A program made the position numbers and the translations under genes. From Pirellulales bacterium (lineage in GTDB: Bacteria > Planctomycetota > Planctomycetia > Pirellulales > JACPPG01): a DNA stretch of 52,458 bases. Below, one piece after another: positions 45,994 to 52,458 of this stretch. Numbering within the stretch: the stretch's first letter is position 1; the number at the start of each line of letters is the position of its first letter. The DNA is taken from positions 1 to 52,458 of the forward strand of contig DASXEJ010000268.1 in the NCBI GenBank assembly GCA_036490175.1, in the 5' to 3' direction. Below the pieces are notes generated by a model. That model ran no database searches. It was not told the origin of the DNA and saw only the letters and a program-made list of their open reading frames with translations.

Positions 45994-46773
45994 ATGGCTC
46001 GGAAAAAAGCAAAACCTTCTGCTGCGGCGGGTCGAGCGCGCAATGCCGCGCGCGGGCAGAAGCCTGCCGCTAGCCGGCCGCCGCGCGTACGCCGGGTGGC
46101 GGCTGCTGCAAAGCCAATCGTCCCTGAACCAGCTTCCAAGCTGGAACAAAAGTCGTTGCCGCCCCACGACGGCCTGAGTATCGCACTTGTCGAGGTTGGC
46201 AATCTGACCCCGGCCCTGGTCGTGGCGGATCGCTGCGCCAAGTCGGCCGGTGTGCATATCCTGGGAATCGAAAGCACCGACAGCCCGGTGCAGTGCATCA
46301 AACTGGTCGGCCGCGCCGCCGACGTCCGCGAAGCGGCCGAACAAGGGGCCGAGCTCGCCCGGCAGATGGGCTCGACCTGCATTTGGACGACCATGCTGGC
46401 GCCCCTGGCGGCAACCCGCGCGCTGGCCGAACAACCACCCGCCTACAGTCCGCTGCTGGACGCCTACGACTCACGCAATCCTTTGGAGAATCACATGAGC
46501 AGTTCCGACGCCATCGGCCTGATCGAGACGCAAGGGCTCGTGGCCGCGTTACACGCCACCGACGACATGCTGAAATCCGCCAGCGTGCAACTGGTGGGCA
46601 AGGAAAAGATTGGCGCAGCCTACGTGACGATCGTCATCCGCGGCGACGTCGCGGCCGTGCAAGCCGCCATTGCCGTGGGCAAAGACACGATCGAACGCTT
46701 GGGCGGAAAACTGATCATGGCCGACGTTATACCTCGACCGCACGCCGAGCTGGCTGCGCTACTGCCGAAGTAA
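45994..46773 (+). CDS. tandem-BMC-domain shell protein (BMC-T-like) with basic N-terminal tail
   Basis: A 259-aa bacterial microcompartment shell protein. Residues 1-57 form a basic, Ala/Pro/Lys/Arg-rich, probably disordered tail (MARKKAKPSAAAGRARNA...). The first BMC domain (about 58-145, LSIALVEVGNLTPALVVADR) is divergent. The second (168-259, AIGLIETQGLVAALHATDDM, ELVGKEKIG-like core, VTIVIRGDVAAVQAAIAVG) is canonical. BMC-T proteins trimerise to a hexamer-like tile. No other shell genes are in the window. The start at ATG 45994 has no good ribosome binding site, while an internal ATG at 46495 (residue 168) has GGAG 6 nt upstream and could yield a separate 92-aa BMC-H-like product. Confidence 0.9.
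   Translation: MARKKAKPSAAAGRARNAARGQKPAASRPPRVRRVAAAAKPIVPEPASKLEQKSLPPHDGLSIALVEVGNLTPALVVADRCAKSAGVHILGIESTDSPVQCIKLVGRAADVREAAEQGAELARQMGSTCIWTTMLAPLAATRALAEQPPAYSPLLDAYDSRNPLENHMSSSDAIGLIETQGLVAALHATDDMLKSASVQLVGKEKIGAAYVTIVIRGDVAAVQAAIAVGKDTIERLGGKLIMADVIPRPHAELAALLPK
46485..46497 (+). promoter_or_regulatory. internal Shine-Dalgarno and start codon inside the BMC gene
   Basis: GGAG at 46485-46488 is followed six bases later by ATG at 46495-46497, in frame, at the exact boundary before the canonical second BMC domain (MSSSDAIGLIETQG). Translation from here would give a 92-aa single-BMC protein ending at 46773. Confidence 0.5.
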
Positions 46774-46809
46774 GGGGCAATTGAGGGACGGCACGAGGTG
46801 TCCGATCTA

Positions 46810-47448
46810 CTAGTCCACGTACCACTTGCCGTGAACTTGTCGAAAACTGACTACTTCTGAAAACGACCCCTCTCGTGTGATCTGTCGCGTTGCACCGGTA
46901 ACAGGATCGGACTGGGTTTCAACGACTTGAGTGGTGCCGGTGCATTTCGCGCTCGCCGTTGCCCCTTCCCTCGCGATACTTGTCAGGTCGCGAACAATGA
47001 TCACCGACGGATTGTTCGCTTTGGCGATATAGTTGTGGGCGGCCACGTAGAGTTCAAGCTTGTTCGTCGCGCTTTTAGCGACGCGCGCTGCAATCGTTGG
47101 CATCTCCTTGATCAGTCGCTTATTCTCGTCGTCGGTCCAATTTCGATCGAATTCCTCCCAATGGACGTCATACTTTTTAACAATCGCCCGCAGCGCTTGG
47201 TCTTTTGAAGTGCCCGCTTGCAGCGCGACGTGCAATACTTCGCGCTCGTGGCGCTCGTCGGTGAAGAGAGCAAACAGCGCTCGGCGATCGGCGTCGTTGA
47301 TAGCCTTTTTGTAGGCGGCGAAGGCGGCTTCGGGCCATTCGTGCCCGACGTTGCTCTGTACGTCCACAGCATTTGAATTGGTGTGCGGCGCCACGAGCAA
47401 GAAGGTTGCAGCGGTCAGGTATTGGATAATAAACGGGCTCCGGCGCAT
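46810..47448 (-). CDS. secreted protein of unknown function
   Basis: A 212-aa protein with a signal peptide (MRRSPFIIQYLTAATFLLVAPHTNSNA). The mature part starts with a helical segment similar to DUF-type stress or lipoprotein regions (HEWPEAAFAAYKKAINDADRRALFALFTDERHER) and ends with a beta-rich tail (SFSEVVSFRQVHGKWYVD), the latter like the NTF2-like or nuclear-transport-fold pattern. The function is unknown. ATG 47448 lies 8 nt after the kinase stop with AGG overlapping that stop, so it is likely the last gene of the regulator-kinase operon. Confidence 0.75.
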   Translation of the reverse strand: MRRSPFIIQYLTAATFLLVAPHTNSNAVDVQSNVGHEWPEAAFAAYKKAINDADRRALFALFTDERHEREVLHVALQAGTSKDQALRAIVKKYDVHWEEFDRNWTDDENKRLIKEMPTIAARVAKSATNKLELYVAAHNYIAKANNPSVIIVRDLTSIAREGATASAKCTGTTQVVETQSDPVTGATRQITREGSFSEVVSFRQVHGKWYVD

Positions 47449-47456
47449 GGACGTAC

Positions 47457-49196
47457 CTATATCAAAGCTTGCTCGTCGTTCGTGCTTGAGTTCGATACCG
47501 GCAGCAGCATCATGACGCACGTTCCCTGGGGCGTGCTGTCAATCTCCACCCGCCCGCCATGCGCGGTGACGATGCGCCAGCATTTTGACAGCCCGTTCCC
47601 CAATCCACGGCCGGCGCCGCGGCCGGAATAGAACGGATCGAAGGCGTGGCGGCGTACATCGGATGGTATGCCAGGGCCGTTGTCATGGACGCTGATTGCA
47701 ATGTGCCGTGATGGCGGCATATTGCACGACGCAGGGTGCTCTTCGGCGCCTCGTCTGTCGCGTGCGGGCTTGCCCCTCACCCTGCCCTCTCCCACGAGGG
47801 GCGAGGGTTCTGAGCCGTGCCGTGCGGCGATGGTTTCTTGGAATTGCTGCACACTGCAAACGATCTCGATACGGCCGCCGGGCGAGAGGGCATCAAATGC
47901 GTTTTCGCACATGGCCCGTAGTGCGACCTGCAATTGCGTGACGTCGGCGTGCAGCGCGGGAAGATCGCGCGGGCAATCGAAAGCGAGCGTAACGCTCTGG
48001 GCTTCGGCCCGCGTGGCAAGCTCGGCGACGACGGTTTCGATGGTTTGTGCGACGTTACATGGTTCCAGCCGCGGTTGCGGAGGCCGGGCAAATAGCATCA
48101 GGTCGGCGATCATTTCATGCACACGACGAGCCTGGGTGTTGATCACCGCCAGTTCGCGCCGTCGTTCCGGATCTTGTTCGTGCCGCAAAAACAACTGCGC
48201 CCGGCCCGAGATCACGGCCAGCGGATTGTTGATTTCATGACCGGCGCCTGCGGCAAACTCAGCCAACGATTCCAGCTTCTCTTCTTCGAGCCGGCGATCG
48301 AACTGCGTTTCCAACTCCACCAGCCGCGCGAACTTGGATGCCGTGTGGGCGAAGTTCTGCGCAGCAAATCCAGGCGACACAAGCCAACGCTGCCGGGCTG
48401 CTTCGGCGCGACTACCAATCTTGGCCGCATGAGCGGCCGTTGTCTTTGCCGACGGTTTTTTCCGCGAGGGAGCCTTGGACTTCGCCCGAGCGTTTGGGTC
48501 AGGCTGCTGCTTGAGCCATTCTGGCAGTGCCGCCACGCAGTCGGCCGTGCACCCGATCGCCCTGAGCCACTTCGGTGCGCCGTGCAGCAGCGCAACGAGA
48601 TAGCTGTGTCCAGAGTAAACTCGCCCGCGAGCCGCGGCTTGTTCGGCCGCGATGACGTCGGCAGCCGCCAGTGACGCCAGCTTCGCCGCGACAAGTGGCT
48701 CACCAGACTTAGCCCGGCGCGGCTGCCCATTTTCCGCGGGCCAATGCGCCACGAGCGAGGCGAGATTCGCAGCCAGCCAGCTGGCCAGTTCGTTAATGGT
48801 GGTCGCTTGCGACGAGCCCTCGCGAAGCCGCGACGGTTGGCAGACGGTCCACAGAGCGAGGGCCGGATCAAGCGCCAGGGCCTCGGCCAGTTGCTGGTGT
48901 GCGTGTTGGTCCGTCGGCTCGATCAACACCTGCAACAACGCTGCCGCCGTTGGCTCGGCCAGCGGTAGTCGGCAACTACAATCGCCAATCGATAGCGGCG
49001 GTAGTCGCTCGATCACGGGCCCACCATTTCGTACGACGGCGTATTGGTGAGATGGGGCCGCGCAATGGCAGGGCACTGGCACCACTCGCGTGGCACAGGA
49101 ACTGGCCTGGCAACACACTTGCGCACCAGCACAGGCGCAGCCATACCCGCCGAACGCGGTCCAAGCCGCTCGTCGCTCGACGATTCGGCCGATCAC
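47457..49196 (-). CDS. sensor histidine kinase with degenerate HDOD-like N-terminus
   Basis: A 579-aa soluble histidine kinase. The H-box FAAGAGHEINNPLAVISG holds the phosphorylated His320, the N-box is MCENAFDAL (Asn432), G1 is DNGPGI near 505 and G2 is GLGNGLS near 531. The N-terminal part (about 85-235) resembles a degenerate HDOD domain (LAEALALDPALALW, SYLVALLHGAPKWL, with LLHG instead of LLHD). The first 75 residues are Cys-rich (CACAGAQVCCQASSC). Between the N-box and G1, residues 461-497 are an extra loop encoded in part by a dispersed repeat. GTG start. It follows the HTH-REC regulator by 83 nt and is the likely partner. Confidence 0.88.
   Translation of the reverse strand: MIGRIVERRAAWTAFGGYGCACAGAQVCCQASSCATRVVPVPCHCAAPSHQYAVVRNGGPVIERLPPLSIGDCSCRLPLAEPTAAALLQVLIEPTDQHAHQQLAEALALDPALALWTVCQPSRLREGSSQATTINELASWLAANLASLVAHWPAENGQPRRAKSGEPLVAAKLASLAAADVIAAEQAAARGRVYSGHSYLVALLHGAPKWLRAIGCTADCVAALPEWLKQQPDPNARAKSKAPSRKKPSAKTTAAHAAKIGSRAEAARQRWLVSPGFAAQNFAHTASKFARLVELETQFDRRLEEEKLESLAEFAAGAGHEINNPLAVISGRAQLFLRHEQDPERRRELAVINTQARRVHEMIADLMLFARPPQPRLEPCNVAQTIETVVAELATRAEAQSVTLAFDCPRDLPALHADVTQLQVALRAMCENAFDALSPGGRIEIVCSVQQFQETIAARHGSEPSPLVGEGRVRGKPARDRRGAEEHPASCNMPPSRHIAISVHDNGPGIPSDVRRHAFDPFYSGRGAGRGLGNGLSKCWRIVTAHGGRVEIDSTPQGTCVMMLLPVSNSSTNDEQALI
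47773..47807. repeat. dispersed GC-rich palindrome inside the kinase gene
   Basis: The 35-base segment CCCTCACCCTGCCCTCTCCC followed by ACGAGGGGCGAGGG is an imperfect palindrome of the kind found as intergenic repeats. Here it is read in frame as PSPLVGEGRVRG within the histidine kinase, between the N-box and the G1-box. Confidence 0.65.
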
Positions 49197-49279
49197 ACCA
49201 CAACCGCCGACCGAGCTTGACCCGGCCGACGGCGTTTTCTAAGCCGACAGATTCATTGCGCCCAGCGGACGGACACGAC

Positions 49280-49861
49280 TCAACCGGCCGACAGCGTCTC
49301 GATGTCCAACAGGTGGCACATGTGCTCGATCAGCGTATCGACCTCGAACGGCTTGTGGAGGAAATCGTTGGCCCCCGCAGCGCGGAGATCTTCGATCTTG
49401 TCCTCTTCCACCATGCCCGAGATGCAGATGATCCGCACATCGTCCATGGTGCTGTCGCCGCGCACGCGCTGGCAGACTTCCTTGCCGTTGATATCCGGCA
49501 ACATGACGTCCAGCACGATCAGGTCAGGGCGATATTCCTTGACCATCATGCCCGCATCGAACCCGTTGTTCACGCTGCGGACCTCGAAACGTCCATCGCG
49601 GTTCAAGACGTCGGTGATCAACTCGACGAGTTCTTCGTCGTCGTCAACGATCAACACCTTGCGTTTGCCGCTTTCCAAAGCGTCTGTCGGGATGCCGTTG
49701 TCGCGCATGAACGAGAAAAGCTCGTTACGCGGAATACGGCGAAAGCGACTACCGGGGACCCGAAACCCCTTAAGCTGTCCAGAATCAAAGCAGCGAATGA
49801 TCGTCTGTTGGCTAACCTTACAGATCTTCGCGGCTTCACCCGTCGTAAAGACAGTCTTCAT
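49280..49861 (-). CDS. response regulator with N-terminal excisionase-type HTH and C-terminal receiver
   Basis: A 193-aa protein in the unusual order HTH-REC. Residues 1-55 form an excisionase/MerR-like helix-turn-helix (TTGEAAKICKVSQQTIIRCF, GSRFRRIPRNELFSFM). Residues about 67-190 form a receiver domain with the acidic pocket Asp73-Asp75 (IVDDDEELV), the phosphoacceptor Asp118 (LIVLDVMLPD) and the conserved Lys170 (HKPFEVD). It likely binds DNA and is controlled by phosphorylation. ATG start. It is the first gene of a leftward operon with the histidine kinase and a secreted protein. Confidence 0.9.
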   Translation of the reverse strand: MKTVFTTGEAAKICKVSQQTIIRCFDSGQLKGFRVPGSRFRRIPRNELFSFMRDNGIPTDALESGKRKVLIVDDDEELVELITDVLNRDGRFEVRSVNNGFDAGMMVKEYRPDLIVLDVMLPDINGKEVCQRVRGDSTMDDVRIICISGMVEEDKIEDLRAAGANDFLHKPFEVDTLIEHMCHLLDIETLSAG

Positions 49862-50329
49862 AAATGCTAACCATCCCTCTCCCTAGCCGATGGTAAGGCT
49901 AGTCTCAGCGGGACTCTCAGCCACCTGCTTTATGAGGGGCGAGAGTACCTAGTCCTCCGTGTGACGCTAGTCGACAGCTAGCCCTTAGCACGCGGTATTC
50001 GTAAATCCTTTACGTCCCAGACCTTTTGCATTCGACAACCTCATCCAGCCCTGCCGAGATTGCCGAATTTGCCATCTACAGCGATTATAGCTATCTTCCG
50101 AAACGAGTCAATATTGATCTCGTCGCCGCAACCTTCTTCTGAAAAGCAACTTACGTCGCTCACCTCAAACTGTGTAGAGGCGGCTTGCGAGCCCTTCCCA
50201 GCTCCATTCCAGACCACTCTCAAGGGGTCCTGCGGGGCTTCGACAACTGGGGCAAGTCGCGTGGCTTCTGGCTGGGTTAAACGACCCAGCAAGACCTGCT
50301 CGGACGCCCTCGCAGGCAACGAGCGATCG
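49862..50329. other. upstream region of the HTH-REC operon
   Basis: A 468-base gap with no gene. An antisense frame of 125 aa from 50418 covers part of it but overlaps mutS-like coding and lacks motifs. Near its left end it has five CTAG-centred motifs (described separately). Confidence 0.5.
49882..49983. promoter_or_regulatory. cluster of five (C/G)CTAG(T/C)C motifs
   Basis: Within about 102 bases upstream of the HTH-REC gene the 7-mer (C/G)CTAG(T/C)C occurs five times, starting at 49882, 49898, 49948, 49966 and 49977. CTAG is expected about 0.4 times per 100 bases by chance. The 49883-49902 pair also forms a 6-bp hairpin (CTAGCC/GGCTAG). They may be operator sites for the HTH-REC regulator itself; this is inference. 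Confidence 0.4.
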
Positions 50330-52222
50330 TCAGGCCGACGGCGCGCCGCCGGCCGGCGGCGGCTCGCCGGCCAGGCCCACCATGTCCAACAACGCCAAAG
50401 CGTTGGTGGTACTGGCAATTCCGGGCCGCAAGTGATAGTCGAAAGTCATTTTTCGCTGCGCACCCTCGCCCGCGAATTGCTCGCGGAAATGCACCGCCCG
50501 GCAAGCCGACGACAAGGGGGGCTCTGCGGCCAGCTCCAGATCGTGAGTCGATACCGCCCCCAGTGCATGGTGCGCCAGCAATCGATCGACCACCCGGCGA
50601 ACTGCAATCTGGCGATCGCGCGAATTCGTGCCGTGCAAGATTTCGTCCAACAGGAATACGAGCACGGGCGACCCTGGCGCATCGCATTGCCGGGCACGCT
50701 CGACGATCGATTTCAACCGCTGCAATTCTGCCAGGAATAACGACACGCCGTCAGCCAGCGAGTCGTCGATACGCATGCTGGTTTCCACCACGACAGACGG
50801 CAACGACAAGCGGCCAGCGCATACAGGCGCCCCGGCCTGCGCTAGCACCAGATTCACGCCCGTGGCGCGCAACAACGTGCTCTTGCCCGACATATTGGAT
50901 CCCGTCACCAGCAAGAACGTGCCGTCGGGCCCCAACTCGACGTCGTTACCCACACGCTTCGCCGTGGAGATCAAGGGATGCGCCAGGTCGCGGGCAGTAA
51001 CCAAGCGCGATCCCCGTGGATCAACCACCGGATATGTCCAGGCCGGATGGTCGTATGCCAGAGTGGCTAGCGAGCAGAGCGCCTCGAACTGCGCCAATGC
51101 GTCCAGCCAATCACGCAGGTGCGGACCCACATGGCGCTGCCACCGTTCCAAAGACGCCAAGACGTGAAAGTCCCACAGCGTCGTGGCCTGAACGATTCCA
51201 TAGACCAATTGCGAGTAGCGCAGGTCGGCCAGATCCAATCTCCGCCGCAGTCGCGTCAATTGCTCGTGCGCCCGATGACCGCCGACAGACAGTTGTTGCT
51301 GCAACTTGACCAGCGCCGGCGTCGTTACGGGCCACGATTCGACAAGCGCCAGCATTTCAGCAAAGCGATGTAGCTGCTGCTCGCCCGAGTCGATCTGCCG
51401 AAAAATTTCATGAAGGCGCCCCACCAGGAGATAACTGATAGCCATTTGCGCGCACACAAGCGCTTGCCACCACAGTCCCCCCGCAAAGCCCGACAAATTC
51501 AAAACGGCCAGAACTACGAGCAGCAAAGGGGACAGGCGGGCGTACCACGAGAGCCACGGTCGCTGCGCCAGCCAGGAGGGCCCTTCGGCCCAGCGTACCA
51601 GCGGTTCGGCGTCCGCCAACTCCTTACCGCCAGGCAACGATTGACCGCGCCAAGTGAGTTCCTGCCGCAGGTCCAATTGCGCGGCTAACTCCGCCACGCT
51701 CTGCTGGCGTGACAGCACGTCCCCCGCATCGGCAGGTGTCAGCAGCCAACGAGCCAGGCAAGTGCGTCCCGCGCTTGTGGTAGCCACACAACAAAGACGG
51801 AACAAAGAGGCCGGGCCGAACAAATCAAGATCCCGGGCCGTGGCCGTCAGCACCACGCCCGCCGGCAATTCCGCCGCCGGCAATCGATCCCAGCGACGAT
51901 CCAAGCGAGCCAATCCGTGCCGGTTCAACATGACCATGCCGCCCGCATGCGCTTGCTGGCGTCGTACCCAGCGATGTCGGACCACCAGTGCGACAAAAAC
52001 ACAAACGCCGCCAAAGGCCGCCAGCGGCCAAGGCCAAGACGGCCCGGCGCCGCGCCACCACCAACCGCCGAGGAGCATCGCCGCAACGAATACACCCGCT
52101 ACGACGCGCAGGTTCGAGAGCCGATCGGAACGCCCTTGCCAATCGCGTATTTCCGCCTCGAACTGCCTGACGCGCTGTTGGTAAATAGCCCTGCGATCCA
52201 GAGACGCGGAAGCATCGAGCAC
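50330..52222 (-). CDS. membrane-anchored MutS-like ATPase
   Basis: A 630-aa protein. Two hydrophobic helices at about residues 40-85 (VFVAAMLLGGWWW and WPLAAFGGVCVFVALVV) are followed by the MutS-like core and lever domains and the ATPase domain: Walker A GSNMSGKST near 440, Walker B FLLDEILHGTNSRDR near 520, and STHDLELA near 560. There is no recognisable mismatch-recognition domain I with the Phe-x-Glu motif, so it is not a standard MutS; it resembles short MutS-family paralogues. The start codon is GTG with AAAGG upstream. It is leftward, 93 nt from mnmG. Confidence 0.88.
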   Translation of the reverse strand: MLDASASLDRRAIYQQRVRQFEAEIRDWQGRSDRLSNLRVVAGVFVAAMLLGGWWWRGAGPSWPWPLAAFGGVCVFVALVVRHRWVRRQQAHAGGMVMLNRHGLARLDRRWDRLPAAELPAGVVLTATARDLDLFGPASLFRLCCVATTSAGRTCLARWLLTPADAGDVLSRQQSVAELAAQLDLRQELTWRGQSLPGGKELADAEPLVRWAEGPSWLAQRPWLSWYARLSPLLLVVLAVLNLSGFAGGLWWQALVCAQMAISYLLVGRLHEIFRQIDSGEQQLHRFAEMLALVESWPVTTPALVKLQQQLSVGGHRAHEQLTRLRRRLDLADLRYSQLVYGIVQATTLWDFHVLASLERWQRHVGPHLRDWLDALAQFEALCSLATLAYDHPAWTYPVVDPRGSRLVTARDLAHPLISTAKRVGNDVELGPDGTFLLVTGSNMSGKSTLLRATGVNLVLAQAGAPVCAGRLSLPSVVVETSMRIDDSLADGVSLFLAELQRLKSIVERARQCDAPGSPVLVFLLDEILHGTNSRDRQIAVRRVVDRLLAHHALGAVSTHDLELAAEPPLSSACRAVHFREQFAGEGAQRKMTFDYHLRPGIASTTNALALLDMVGLAGEPPPAGGAPSA

Positions 52223-52315
52223 GCGCGTGTCACACCTTTCTAGTCACCAGCAAAAGGGCCGGTCGTTTGCGACGAGGATTGTCGTTGGATATGCGGCGCC
52301 ACGCCGCGCGGTCGG

Positions 52316-52458
52316 CTAACGACGCCCTTCCAGGTGGACCATCACCAGCGCCAGATCGGCTGGTGTAATTCCACTAATTCGGCTGGCTTGGGCCAGGCTG
52401 GTGGGCCGCACGCGTGTCAGTTTCTCGCGTGCCTCGTTGCGCAATTGTCCGATGATTG
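52316..52458 (-). CDS. mnmG: MnmG (GidA) C-terminus, partial
   Basis: The last 46 codons of a leftward gene cut by the window edge. The end reads [20 protein letters not shown] then [14 protein letters not shown] and stops at TAG. This is the conserved MnmG C-terminal helix region (RPxTLGQAxRIxGVTPAxxxLLxVHL). MnmG, with MnmE, installs the carboxymethylaminomethyl group on wobble uridine 34 of several tRNAs. The N-terminal FAD-binding part lies outside. Confidence 0.9.
   Translation of the reverse strand, partial: IIGQLRNEAREKLTRVRPTSLAQASRISGITPADLALVMVHLEGRR

Noticed and set aside
47449-47456. possible frameshift joining the kinase and the secreted protein
   Set aside because: The downstream protein has its own start, signal peptide and SD, so these are separate genes.
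50041-50418. 125-aa leftward frame beyond the MutS-like stop
   Set aside because: It overlaps the MutS-like gene out of frame; the remaining part has a fairly normal composition but no motif or start signal, so it was not called. A frameshifted C-terminal extension could not be shown.
1-52458. CRISPR array, prophage, integron or intact insertion sequence
   Set aside because: No regularly spaced direct repeats, integrase, transposase or phage structural genes were seen.

Overview
The window looks like chromosomal DNA of a GC-rich planctomycete, probably Pirellulales-like. This is inferred from gene content: a DUF1501 Tat protein, a PEP-CTERM protein of the TIGR03118 type, a small Tyr/Trp-rich secreted protein, a TMTC-like membrane/TPR protein, a eukaryote-like UDP-sugar pyrophosphorylase, a tandem-BMC shell protein, several Tat or Sec exported hydrolases, and many short dispersed palindromes. 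No rRNA, CRISPR array, prophage or intact insertion sequence is visible. One tRNA (Leu, anticodon CAG) is present.

Layout. (1) 0.3-8.2 kb: an M20 peptidase, a small secreted protein, then a leftward run of six genes: PhnP-like hydrolase, UDP-sugar pyrophosphorylase, mannose-1-P guanylyltransferase, ruvX (TGA overlapping the next start), a nucleoside-diphosphate-sugar epimerase-like protein and an MBL-fold hydrolase. (2) 8.4-14.7 kb: a SpoIIAA-like protein, secreted gamma-glutamyltransferase, a GT-C/TPR membrane protein, a DUF2628-like membrane protein and an LssY_C protein. (3) 15-19.5 kb: sucC-sucD behind a near-consensus promoter, then uvrB. (4) 19.7-28 kb: an orphan Flp pilin with a perfect-stem terminator, tRNA-Leu, a rhodanese, and the overlapping addB-addA pair for double-strand break processing. 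(5) 28-37 kb: TPR protein, YheT-like hydrolase, unknown secreted protein, DUF1501 protein, threonine synthase, small membrane proteins and a Gfo/Idh/MocA oxidoreductase. (6) 37.8-46.8 kb: a PEP-CTERM beta-propeller, a serine beta-lactamase-like hydrolase, then four rightward genes: D-aminoacylase-like amidohydrolase, Tat-exported propeller, DapA/NAL-family aldolase and a tandem-BMC shell protein. (7) 46.8-52.4 kb: a leftward HTH-REC regulator / histidine kinase / secreted protein operon, a membrane-bound MutS-like ATPase and the 3' end of mnmG.

The most interesting signals are three. First, the orphan tandem-BMC gene carries a strong internal Shine-Dalgarno and ATG exactly at its second domain, so it could also yield a free 92-aa BMC-H-sized protein, and it has a long basic N-terminal tail. 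Second, the two-component operon has an inverted HTH-REC architecture, five (C/G)CTAG(C/T)C motifs upstream, and a dispersed repeat inserted in frame in the kinase ATPase domain. Third, the amidohydrolase has lost the usual HxH metal motif.

Starts were moved to internal ATG/GTG codons where ribosome binding sites or family homology supported it. Functions come from motif recognition by eye; no database search was possible.
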